Positions 26,899 to 35,085 of a stretch of DNA of 64,000 bases are shown piece after piece. Location of the stretch: the NCBI GenBank assembly GCA_025963635.1, contig JAOQAK010000079.1:1-64000 (forward strand), read 5' to 3'. Below the pieces are notes generated by a model. The model had not been told where the DNA came from and searched no databases. It saw only the letters and a program-made list of their open reading frames with translations. Positions within the stretch are counted from its first letter, which is position 1. Each line of letters starts with the position of its first letter. Source of the stretch: Ferruginibacter sp. (lineage in GTDB: Bacteria > Bacteroidota > Bacteroidia > Chitinophagales > Chitinophagaceae). The translations under genes and the position numbers were made by a program.

Positions 26899-28050
26899 AT
26901 GAAACGAATAATCCTTTGTTGTGATGGAACCTGGAATAAGCCCGGCAGTAAAGACCGGGGGAAAGTGGTTGAAACAAATGTTCAAAAAATTTATCAGGCG
27001 GTTAACCAGGGAACAGATAGCATACAACAGGTTAAATTTTATGGCCAGGGTGTAGGAACAGGGTTTTCTTCAAGAGATCATTTTTTAGGAGGTAGCACCG
27101 GCTTAGGCATTGACAGAAATATACAGGATGCCTATAAATTTATCATGTGGAATTATGAGAAAGATGATGAATTGTATCTATTCGGCTTTAGCAGGGGCGC
27201 TTATACTGTAAGAAGCCTCGCCGGGCTGATAAGAAATTGCGGCATTATGAAACCTGAGTATCTGCACCTGGTGGATGAAGCATACCATTTATACCGGGAT
27301 CGTACCAAACTCACTCACCCCGATAGTGACTTGATGAAGGCCTTTAAAAAATCTTATGGTATTAACGGCGAGGCTGAAACGCAAATAAAATTCATGGGCG
27401 TTTGGGATACGGTGGGCGCTTTAGGCATTCCACTCAGGTGGTTTAATGCGCTGAACAAAAAATACGAGTTCCACGATGTCAAGCTAAGCAGCCAGATACA
27501 ACATGCTTATCATGCGCTGGCCGTCGATGAAAAACGAAAAATATTCGCACCTGCTTTGTGGGAATTGAGTGAAGATGCTAACCAAAGCAAAAATTCCCAA
27601 ACATGCGAACAGGTTTGGTTTCCGGGTGTGCACAGCAATGTTGGTGGCGGTTATGCAGACAGCGGGCTAAGCGACATAACCCTACTTTGGATGATAAATA
27701 AAGCTGCTAATACAGGACTTGAATTTTATAAAGACAAAGTTGCCACTATTAAATCTGATAGTTGTGCCGAACTTAGGGAATCTGCCGGGGGTATATATTC
27801 CATTACACCCAAAAGGAGAAGAGAAATCAATAGCGGAATTGCGGTAAGAACCGATCCGGAAACAGGCAAACAAACTACCGTAAAGGTACTGCGCAATGAA
27901 AGTATACATTATTCCTGTTTGGAACGTCAGCATAAGCAGGGCAAATACAAGCCTGAGAATTTATCTAAAGCATTATCCGGTAAAACTACATTTGAGCCAT
28001 TAATGGAAAAATGGGAGCCTGCATGGCTTGAGTATGTTAACAGGAAGTAA
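26899..28050 (+). CDS. DUF2235 alpha/beta-hydrolase (Tle1-like lipase family)
   Basis: A 383-residue protein without signal peptide. It starts with the family block RIILCCDGTWNKPG, has the nucleophile motif GFSRGAY (GxSxG), then FMGVWDTVGALG and WFPGVHSNVGGGY containing the likely catalytic Asp/His. DUF2235 includes type VI secretion phospholipase effectors of the Tle1 group, but also unrelated proteins. No immunity gene or secretion component is obvious; the barrel-like gene upstream is the closest exported neighbour (95 nt gap). Confidence 0.9.
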   Translation: MKRIILCCDGTWNKPGSKDRGKVVETNVQKIYQAVNQGTDSIQQVKFYGQGVGTGFSSRDHFLGGSTGLGIDRNIQDAYKFIMWNYEKDDELYLFGFSRGAYTVRSLAGLIRNCGIMKPEYLHLVDEAYHLYRDRTKLTHPDSDLMKAFKKSYGINGEAETQIKFMGVWDTVGALGIPLRWFNALNKKYEFHDVKLSSQIQHAYHALAVDEKRKIFAPALWELSEDANQSKNSQTCEQVWFPGVHSNVGGGYADSGLSDITLLWMINKAANTGLEFYKDKVATIKSDSCAELRESAGGIYSITPKRRREINSGIAVRTDPETGKQTTVKVLRNESIHYSCLERQHKQGKYKPENLSKALSGKTTFEPLMEKWEPAWLEYVNRK

Positions 28051-28250
28051 GCTTATGGAAAAGAAAGTACGAAGGCCATTTCTGGGTATTGCAGCTACTA
28101 TCAACGTGTTGAATTATACAAGGCATCCTTGTTTGAATCCAGTATGCCGGAACGAAAATTAATACCCGTATTTAGTTATGCCAGTTAGCTTCTGCCAACC
28201 AACAATTTTTTAAAACTCATTCCAAATTATCACCAAATAAAACAATCAAT

Positions 28251-29033
28251 ATGCAACCGTTAAAACTCATTAAAATCAACAGCAGCGGCCCGCTGGTAGA
28301 AAGCTGGCAATTTTTTCTTCGGGGACTAGGATTGTTCAATGAAGAGATCAATGGAGAATTTGGCCCCGAAACCAAAGAGGCATCCATCTTATTTCAGAAA
28401 AAGAACAACCTCGAACCAGATGGCGTAGTTGGCAATAAATCCTTTGGCGCTGCAATGCAACTGGGCTTTGAAGGAATTGTCGATGAACGCACAGATAAAA
28501 CAGGGGCCGACTTTCCGGGCAAGCCAGCTTTTCCATCGCTCGTATCCAATGCACAACGCCAGCAGGTATTTGGAAGCTTTAGTTTTGTATCTCAGCCCGT
28601 GCCGGGCAATGCCGAAAATATTAGGATTACCGATAATTGGGAGAGTTTGAATATTGCGACCTTCTCCGTTCCACAATTGATTGCCGTTAAGGGAAGTCCA
28701 AATGTTAGATTTCACAAGAAAGCGGGAGATCAGTTGGTTAAGCTTTTTAGTGATTGGGAAGATGCAGGCTTACACACCCGTATTATTACCTGGGGCGGAT
28801 CCTTCGTACCTCGCTTTATTCGCGGCAGCCGCTCAGTTTTAAGTAACCACGCTTTTGGTTCTGCCTTTGATGTGAATATGGCATGGAATTCTTTAGGCGT
28901 TATACCAGCGCTGTTAGGGCAAAAAGGCTGTGTGAGAGAATTGGTAGAAATTGCCAACGATAACGGATTTTATTGGGGCGGGCATTTTTCAAGAAAGGAC
29001 GGAATGCATTTTGAAATTGCTGAAATCATGTAA
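28251..29033 (+). CDS. peptidoglycan-binding domain plus M15-type peptidase
   Basis: A 260-residue protein without signal peptide. Residues ~10-65 are a PG_binding_1 domain (NGEFGPETKEASILFQKKNN). The C-terminal part has the M15 zinc/catalytic motifs SNHAFGSAFDVN and DGMHFEI, as in L-Ala-D-Glu or D-Ala-D-Ala peptidases of the CwlK/VanY group. It would cut peptidoglycan stem peptides. It follows DUF2235 after a 200 nt gap holding no gene or leader motif. Confidence 0.9.
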   Translation: MQPLKLIKINSSGPLVESWQFFLRGLGLFNEEINGEFGPETKEASILFQKKNNLEPDGVVGNKSFGAAMQLGFEGIVDERTDKTGADFPGKPAFPSLVSNAQRQQVFGSFSFVSQPVPGNAENIRITDNWESLNIATFSVPQLIAVKGSPNVRFHKKAGDQLVKLFSDWEDAGLHTRIITWGGSFVPRFIRGSRSVLSNHAFGSAFDVNMAWNSLGVIPALLGQKGCVRELVEIANDNGFYWGGHFSRKDGMHFEIAEIM

Positions 29034-29227
29034 ACCGGTGGTTAAACCTGTAGCCAACCAGGCTTTGCAGATTCACCAGTAAAATGATGTTCATGGAAAC
29101 CGATAACAATGTCTATTTTCTCACTTGACAGATGCTGTTTCTAATACTCACACAATATTAGAGTCTCCGGATAAATAGGGGTTTGCCAATAAAGGCAGCG
29201 TATAATCTTATCAGTTGGTTAATGCAC

Positions 29228-29260
29228 TTGCAAATGTCAGATCCAGATAGTATGTTAGTA
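29228..29260 (+). promoter_or_regulatory. conserved promoter motif, copy 4 (TTGCA-N18-TATGTTAGTA)
   Basis: TTGCA 29228-29232, 18 nt, TATGTTAGTA 29251-29260. It would transcribe the C1 peptidase gene with a ~120 nt leader containing element D. No other feature is seen in the 353 nt gap 29034-29386. Confidence 0.65.
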
Positions 29261-29340
29261 TGCTAATATTGCTCATTCATTTCTTACCGACAATTTGCGT
29301 AACCTTAATAAAAACTTATCGAAGTAGGATTGAAAGGGAA

Positions 29341-29371
29341 CCGGGTAGCCGAAAACGGATCAGAGTAGGCA
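29341..29371 (+). promoter_or_regulatory. leader element D
   Basis: CCGGGTAGCCGAAAACGG (29341-29358, identical to A), 4 nt, GAGTAGGCA (29363-29371), then 15 nt to the ATG at 29387. A related GAAGTAGGA string lies just upstream at ~29321. Confidence 0.75.
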
Positions 29372-29386
29372 TCTTAAAATTATACA

Positions 29387-30148
29387 ATGGAACGCAAAAT
29401 TGTTGGCTACGGCTGGCAGCCTGATCTTCCTGATCAGCGCGACTTTCAATTTAAAGCTGCTTCAGCTTTCGTTAAAAACCTTCCTTTAAAAGCTGATTTG
29501 CGAAAAAAATGTCCCCAGGTATACGACCAGGGGCAACTGGGTAGTTGTACTGCCAATGCAATCGGTGCAGCATTTCAATTTGACCTGATCAAACAAAAAC
29601 AAGAATCGTTCATTCCATCCCGTTTATTTATTTACTATAACGAAAGGGTAATGGAGCATTCTGTAAACCAGGACAATGGTGCTCAAATCAGGGATGGCGT
29701 GAAAAGTGTAAACAAACAAGGCGTATGTCCCGAAACCATCTGGCCATATGTCGTTAGCAAATTTGCAAAAAGGCCACCGGTGAAAGCTTACACAGAAGCT
29801 TTAAATCACATCGCTTTGTCTTACCAAAGGGTTTCCAGGACACTCAATCAAATGAAAGGATGTCTTGCTTTAGGCTTTCCATTTATATTTGGCTTCACTG
29901 TGTATGAATCATTTGAAAACGAAGCTGTGGCAAAAACGGGCAAACTAAATATGCCTGCCACAGACGAGAAAGTTGTAGGAGGTCATGCGGTCTTAGCAGT
30001 GGGATACGATGACAGTTCGAAAAGATTCATCGTGCGTAATAGCTGGGGCAAAGATTGGGGACTTGACGGACACTTCACCATACCGTATGATTACTTACTG
30101 GATCCCAATTTATCAGATGATTTTTGGACAATACGATTGGTTCAGTAG
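29387..30148 (+). CDS. papain-like C1 family cysteine peptidase
   Basis: A 253-residue peptidase without signal peptide or long propeptide. The catalytic Cys lies in VYDQGQLGSCTANA (oxyanion Gln just before), the His in GGHAVLAVGYDD and the Asn in RNSWGKDWG. The N-terminus GYGWQPDLPDQRDF is common in compact bacterial C1A peptidases. It carries both the conserved promoter and leader element D, which places it in the same putative regulon as the 21018 and GH19 operons. Confidence 0.92.
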   Translation: MERKIVGYGWQPDLPDQRDFQFKAASAFVKNLPLKADLRKKCPQVYDQGQLGSCTANAIGAAFQFDLIKQKQESFIPSRLFIYYNERVMEHSVNQDNGAQIRDGVKSVNKQGVCPETIWPYVVSKFAKRPPVKAYTEALNHIALSYQRVSRTLNQMKGCLALGFPFIFGFTVYESFENEAVAKTGKLNMPATDEKVVGGHAVLAVGYDDSSKRFIVRNSWGKDWGLDGHFTIPYDYLLDPNLSDDFWTIRLVQ

Positions 30149-30270
30149 CGCATTCCCGCCAGCCGATATCAGTAAGACACCTTTAATCCTCATAGGCAAC
30201 GTTTATCCCTTTAAATGCTTCCTTGAACCCAACCGCTGAAACATAAAATTTGCAGGGGCCAACCAAAATT

Positions 30271-30294
30271 TGCAAATTCATGTATGCAAATTCA
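30271..30294. repeat. 10-bp direct repeat upstream of the rhomboid gene
   Basis: TGCAAATTCA at 30271-30280 and again at 30285-30294, about 35 nt before the rhomboid start, with a -7-like TATCTTGT at 30304-30311. It could be tandem operator sites. Confidence 0.4.
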
Positions 30295-30328
30295 ATAATA
30301 TCTTATCTTGTAGGTATAAACCCATGCA

Positions 30329-31093
30329 ATGATCCCTATAAGTGATGATAACTCAGACAGGACACGGACACCATTCGTTAATTACATTCTTATCGCCGTT
30401 AATATTTTCGTTTTTATAATGTACCAAAAGTTTGGCACCGATCTTAATTTTACTTATAGCTATGCTGCAGTGCCTGCTGAAATTTTAACCGGTCATGATA
30501 TTGTTACTTCATCTGTGCTGGTGACAGATCCTTTGACGGGGCAGCAGGTGGAGATTCCGGGCCTGGGAGTAACGGCAATTCCTGTTTGGTTAACACTGAT
30601 CACCTCTATGTTCATGCATGGTGGTTTTGCCCACCTGGGTGGAAATATGTTGTACCTGTGGATTTTTGGTGATAACCTGGAAGACCGGTTGGGACATGTG
30701 CGCTACTTTCTTTTTTACCTCTTATGTGGCATCATCGCTTCATTAACACACGTATTCTCAGACTACCTTTTTGGCGAAAATCATTTGATCCCCAGTCTTG
30801 GCGCATCCGGGGCCATCTCCGGAGTTATGGGTGGATATTTATTGCTCTTTCCAACACGGAGGGTTACCGTATTTCTCATCTTTTTCTTCATCCCGGTACC
30901 AGCATTTATCGTGTTAGGTTCCTGGATATTATTGCAGGTGGCAAATGGTACCGGCTACCTGGGCGGCAGTGAGGCAAGCGGCATTGCCTATGCAGCACAT
31001 ATAGGCGGCTTTATTGCGGGGCTGTTACTTATAAAAAAATTCCAGCCGGAAGATGCTAAGATCAGCCTGAAGCGGCGCTATAACCGGTATTAA
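30329..31093 (+). CDS. rhomboid-family intramembrane serine protease
   Basis: A 254-residue protein with six or seven membrane helices. Family signatures: HGGFAHLGGNMLYLWIFGDN (with the oxyanion-site Asn), the catalytic Ser in GASGAISGVMGGY and the catalytic His in AYAAHIGGF. Rhomboids cut membrane proteins within or near the bilayer; the substrate here is unknown. Confidence 0.95.
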   Translation: MIPISDDNSDRTRTPFVNYILIAVNIFVFIMYQKFGTDLNFTYSYAAVPAEILTGHDIVTSSVLVTDPLTGQQVEIPGLGVTAIPVWLTLITSMFMHGGFAHLGGNMLYLWIFGDNLEDRLGHVRYFLFYLLCGIIASLTHVFSDYLFGENHLIPSLGASGAISGVMGGYLLLFPTRRVTVFLIFFFIPVPAFIVLGSWILLQVANGTGYLGGSEASGIAYAAHIGGFIAGLLLIKKFQPEDAKISLKRRYNRY

Positions 31094-31360
31094 ATCATTC
31101 TGCATGTAAGCAGATCGGTGCCCATACATCACTGCTTTTTATTCCTTTTCATTTCATCTTTTAAAAGTTTTATCAGCGTAATTACAAGGCCTTGCTAACC
31201 AGATTACCCTGTATGCTAAACTTTTTTTCAGAAATTCTCATTAAGGTTGCCGCAATAAGATGAGACTCGAAGGATACTCCGTATAAGGATGGAAACAAAA
31301 GTTCCGGAGATGCATTTACATGCGCAGCTCCGGAGCAGAAAGATTAGAGAAAATGAGTTT

Positions 31361-31717
31361 TTACCTGATCAGTTTCAAACTGAAAGGATATTTGTACAAT
31401 TTACCTTCGCTGGCTTTTATGCTGGCTACTATTACCAGCGCTAAAGAAAGAATTCCAACGATCCACATAAGTAAAATGCCTATGATTGTAACAAAAAGAC
31501 ATATCATGACAATAAGCACCGTAATCTGGAAGTTCAGGGATTCTTTTGCGTGCTGCGTAATAAATGAAGACTCATCTTTTTTAACAAGATAAATTATCAG
31601 GGGGGCAATAAAACCACACGCCAGTGTCAGCGCGTGAGATAGTACCGCCATTAATTTTTCGTCACTGGTTGGCACCAAAAGCGGTTCAGTATCTGTGCCG
31701 AGATATGATTTTTCCAT
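31361..31717 (-). CDS. DUF4870 family membrane protein
   Basis: A 118-residue protein. After a short acidic N-terminus come SDEKLMAVLSHALTL, a first hydrophobic helix, the conserved FITQHAKESLNFQIT motif and two further helices. This is the standard DUF4870 (Tic20-like) layout; function unknown. It faces the rhomboid gene convergently. Confidence 0.9.
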   Translation of the reverse strand: MEKSYLGTDTEPLLVPTSDEKLMAVLSHALTLACGFIAPLIIYLVKKDESSFITQHAKESLNFQITVLIVMICLFVTIIGILLMWIVGILSLALVIVASIKASEGKLYKYPFSLKLIR

Positions 31718-31961
31718 GTTACTTATTTTTTATCTAAAATAACGGATTCTGATTACAATTCATATAGTAGTAAAATTTTTGTTTGCCGCCATTTTGTAGC
31801 AGGTGAATCAGCTGCAAGGTGCAATAAACCAGCTATTTTTTTATCCTCTTTTGAAATGTATGAAGTTGATTCATGCTTTTAAATATGCTTCTTTTCTTAT
31901 ACATAGTAATCATTTTTTTATATTTACACAGTTTCATCAGCAACATCAAAGCCACTGAACT

Positions 31962-33551
31962 ATGGTCAACACCTTTATATTGTACCTATGCCTGGTAATC
32001 GTGATATTGCTGCTGGTGATGTTTGCAAAGTGGCTTAGAATCGCATATCCTATCGTGTTGGTGCTTGGCGGACTTGTGTTGAGCATTATTCCGGGGCTGC
32101 CGGCTGTCAGCATCAATCCCGAATTGATCTTTATCATTTTCCTGCCGCCATTGCTATACGAAGCTGCCTGGAACACCTCCTGGAAAGATTTCTGGCGCTT
32201 TAGAAGAGTGATCGCAAGTTTCGCATTCCTCATCGTGATCATTACTTCGCTCGTGGTTGCCGTTGTATCTGATTTGCTTATACCCGGTTTTACATTGGCA
32301 TTGGGATTTTTATTGGGCGGTATTATTTCTCCGCCGGATGCGGTATCCGCTACCTCTATTTTAAAACAGGTGAAGGTGCCGAAAGGAATTACCTCGCTGC
32401 TGGAAGGTGAAAGCCTGCTGAACGATGCGTCGAGCCTGATTGTATTTCGCTTTTCATTGATAGCGGTGGGCACTGGCAGGTTTATTTTTTATGAAGCCGC
32501 TGCAAGTTTTGTATGGGTGATCGCAATGGGGATTGTAACCGGTATAGCGATTGCGTTGCTATATTATGCATTGCACAAGTGGTTGCCGACCGACGCTAAT
32601 ATCGACATCATTCTCACTCTTACCGCTCCTTATGTAATGTACCTCGCTGCGGAAAGGCTTCATTTTTCAGGCGTATTGGCAGTGGTAAGTGGCGGGCTTT
32701 TTTTATCCGCAAGAAGTCACCGTTTTTTAAGCAACAGCAGCAGGCTGAGGGGAGAAAATGTATGGTCTGCACTGGGCTTTGTTCTAAACGGCTTGGTATT
32801 TATGTTGATCGGGCTTGCATTGCCGGTGATTGTTGGGCAGCTGGGCACAGTGAGTTTAATGGAGGCAATTGGATATGGGATGCTTATTTCCGGGGCATTA
32901 ATTATTACCAGGATATTATGTGCATTGGGTGCTTCTGCTTTTACAGTTTTCATCAGCCATTATATTACCACTGCGGATAGCCATCCGGGATGGAGGGGAC
33001 CACTGGTCATTGGCTGGGCGGGGATGCGCGGGGTAGTTTCATTAGCGGCAGCATTATCGGTGCCCATTTACCTGGACAATGGAGTACCCTTTCCACAACG
33101 CAACCTGGTTTTGTTCATCACGTTTACGGTGATACTGGTTACACTGGTTTTGCAGGGGTTAACCTTGCCACTGGTGATCCGTTGGGTAAAGATGGAGGTT
33201 CCGGATAAACATTTAGCAGACAACGAACAGGATCTGCGGGTGAGGAGGAAACTGGCCGAACATAGCCTGCAATTTTTAAATCAACAGGATGAAAAAGTTC
33301 TTAATAGCAGCCGTCCTTTGCAGGAATTAAAAGCAAGATTTGAAAAAGAACAGTCGTTGCCAGGTATGGCGGATAATACACTACATGAAGATTTCAGGAA
33401 AATATACCTTGATGTACTAATGAAACAAAGATTAGTGCTGGATGAATTGAACAAAGATCCTGAAACCGATCAATCCATCATCAGGAAATACCATAGTTTA
33501 CTTGACCTTGAGGAAGAGAAATTACGAATGAAATATTATAACGGGAATTGA
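31962..33551 (+). CDS. CPA1-type Na+/H+ antiporter
   Basis: A 529-residue transporter with 12 or so membrane helices. Diagnostic segments are FLPPLLYEAAW, the ISPPDAVSATSIL motif with the ion-binding Asp, the LLEGESLLNDASSL motif and GWAGMRGVVSLAAAL. A soluble C-terminal tail of ~110 charged residues is likely regulatory. It exchanges cytoplasmic Na+ (or K+) for H+. Confidence 0.95.
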   Translation: MVNTFILYLCLVIVILLLVMFAKWLRIAYPIVLVLGGLVLSIIPGLPAVSINPELIFIIFLPPLLYEAAWNTSWKDFWRFRRVIASFAFLIVIITSLVVAVVSDLLIPGFTLALGFLLGGIISPPDAVSATSILKQVKVPKGITSLLEGESLLNDASSLIVFRFSLIAVGTGRFIFYEAAASFVWVIAMGIVTGIAIALLYYALHKWLPTDANIDIILTLTAPYVMYLAAERLHFSGVLAVVSGGLFLSARSHRFLSNSSRLRGENVWSALGFVLNGLVFMLIGLALPVIVGQLGTVSLMEAIGYGMLISGALIITRILCALGASAFTVFISHYITTADSHPGWRGPLVIGWAGMRGVVSLAAALSVPIYLDNGVPFPQRNLVLFITFTVILVTLVLQGLTLPLVIRWVKMEVPDKHLADNEQDLRVRRKLAEHSLQFLNQQDEKVLNSSRPLQELKARFEKEQSLPGMADNTLHEDFRKIYLDVLMKQRLVLDELNKDPETDQSIIRKYHSLLDLEEEKLRMKYYNGN

Positions 33552-33572
33552 TGCATTATCAACCTTCCACCG

Positions 33573-34340
33573 TCACCTAATTATCTTCCATTTTTTATCC
33601 ACCTGCCGCATCCATTCGATCGCCATCAATTCGTGGCCTGCAGGCATTGGATGAATCCCATCCCATATCCAATATTCCGCAGGAGCTTTTGTCAATGCTT
33701 TATTAAACGCATTTTGAAAATCAACAAGAACCGTGTTGTACTCAACACTTAAACGTTTCACGATTTGGCCTCTTTGTTCAATTTCATCAGAATACTCCTG
33801 CCACTTCTCTTTCACTCTTCCAACGGGCAAAATAAAGGGTTCGCACAATACAAGCCTAATACCGGGCAGCGCCTGTTTTGTTTCGATCAACAAAGCTCTA
33901 TAGCCAAGCTCAAACTGTTCTGCTGAAAATTTTTTATCTCCATTAATGAAAGCCGAGACATCGTTGATTCCAATTAAAATGCTCAGCACATCCGGCTTCA
34001 GTTCAAGGGTATCTTTTTGCCAGCGTGCAGCAAGATCAGTTACCTTGTTGCCGCTAATGCCGCGGTTAAAAAAGTGGTAGCCTTTGGCGGGGAAATCGTA
34101 CCAAAGTTTGCTGGCAATTATATACTGGTAACCATGTCCCATCACATGGTTCCAATCGCTGTTGCGTGTTCTGTTGCCATCCGTAATGGAATCGCCCTGA
34201 AATAAAAAAGTAAAACCACTTCCTTCTTTGTTACCCGCCAAGGGCAAAGCATTTGCAGATCCCGCCTCAAGCATGGTCATGGCGCCCAACGCCGTGATAT
34301 TTTTTAAAAAACGCCTTCGTTGATTTTTCTCCTGGTGCAT
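33573..34340 (-). CDS. SGNH/GDSL hydrolase with Tat-type signal
   Basis: A 255-residue esterase/lipase-like enzyme. The N-terminus has a twin-arginine motif (RRRFLKN) and hydrophobic stretch, so it is probably exported folded. SGNH blocks: Ser in FQGDSITDG, Gly in RGISGNKV, Asn in LIGINDVSAF, and Asp/His in WDGIHPMPAGH. It is likely to deacetylate a carbohydrate or similar ester, but the substrate cannot be told. It converges with the antiporter gene. Confidence 0.92.
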   Translation of the reverse strand: MHQEKNQRRRFLKNITALGAMTMLEAGSANALPLAGNKEGSGFTFLFQGDSITDGNRTRNSDWNHVMGHGYQYIIASKLWYDFPAKGYHFFNRGISGNKVTDLAARWQKDTLELKPDVLSILIGINDVSAFINGDKKFSAEQFELGYRALLIETKQALPGIRLVLCEPFILPVGRVKEKWQEYSDEIEQRGQIVKRLSVEYNTVLVDFQNAFNKALTKAPAEYWIWDGIHPMPAGHELMAIEWMRQVDKKWKIIR

Positions 34341-34470
34341 GTAAAAAGTTTAGAAATATAAATGTACTGATCTTACCGTTGTGCCTGTAAGATAGGAAAG
34401 GCGTTCTTTTTCGCCTGGTTAAAAGCAGTCATGTATTTTAAAATTATAGCAAAGCCGAATTAAGCAAAAT

Positions 34471-34488
34471 GGCTGTATAATGACAGCC
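34471..34488. repeat. small inverted repeat next to the IS remnant
   Basis: GGCTGT / ACAGCC separated by 6 nt, overlapping the first codons of the transposase fragment. Confidence 0.4.
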
Positions 34489-35057
34489 AAAACAATCCTG
34501 AAAGTACGGATGGTAAAAGTTTAAATTAGCAACCGGTGAAATGGAAATATTGCTAACAAGCTTGTATTGTGAAAAACTTTTTACCATAGCAGATTTGAAA
34601 TACTTATATGGATTACGTTGGGGAATAGAAAGTACCTATAGTAAACAAAAAAATCAGCAGCAGATGGAACAATTTAGTGGGCATCGGGTAATTTGTAGTA
34701 TGCAACAGGATTATGCAGCCGGCTTATTTGTAGCTAACCTGCAAAGCCTTATAGAAAAGCAATGTGAAGATTATTTGCAAAAAATCAATACAAGAAGAAA
34801 GTACTGCTACCGAATAAACCGTAATGTAAGCTGGGCTTCGTTGAAATTTAATGTAGTTAAACTGATTCTGCAAAATGAACGGCGAGATATCTTATTACAA
34901 TTACAAGATGCATTCTTGAACGAAACATCGAACCAGTAAGACCTGGAAGGCAAAGTCCGGGAATCAAAAAAGCAAAACGGCTAACCGGAAAATACCAAAC
35001 TTTTACAAACTATAAAAAAGCCATTTAACCCTTAACTAAATGACATTGGGCTTCAGC
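34480..35057 (+). pseudogene. IS4-type transposase remnant
   Basis: The frame 34541-34939 encodes the C-terminal end of an IS4-family DDE transposase (ATGEMEILLTSLYCEK, then YGLRWGIESTYSKQKNQ with the last catalytic Glu). The preceding residues VRMVKV lie in another frame (from 34480) and break at a stop, showing a frameshift. The first ~60% of the gene, including the two catalytic Asp, is missing. The tail 34940-35057 ends with a TTAACTAAATGACATTGGG stretch that I recall from ends of related elements. No intact terminal repeats or target duplication are visible. Confidence 0.8.
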
Positions 35058-35085
35058 CTGTGGAGCAAATTCATTTATCAATGCT

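Noticed and set aside
30285..30320. Fifth copy of the TTGCA-N18 promoter motif before the rhomboid gene
   Set aside because: TGCA with 18 nt spacing is present, but the second block (CTTGTAGGTA) differs too much from TATGTTAGTA.
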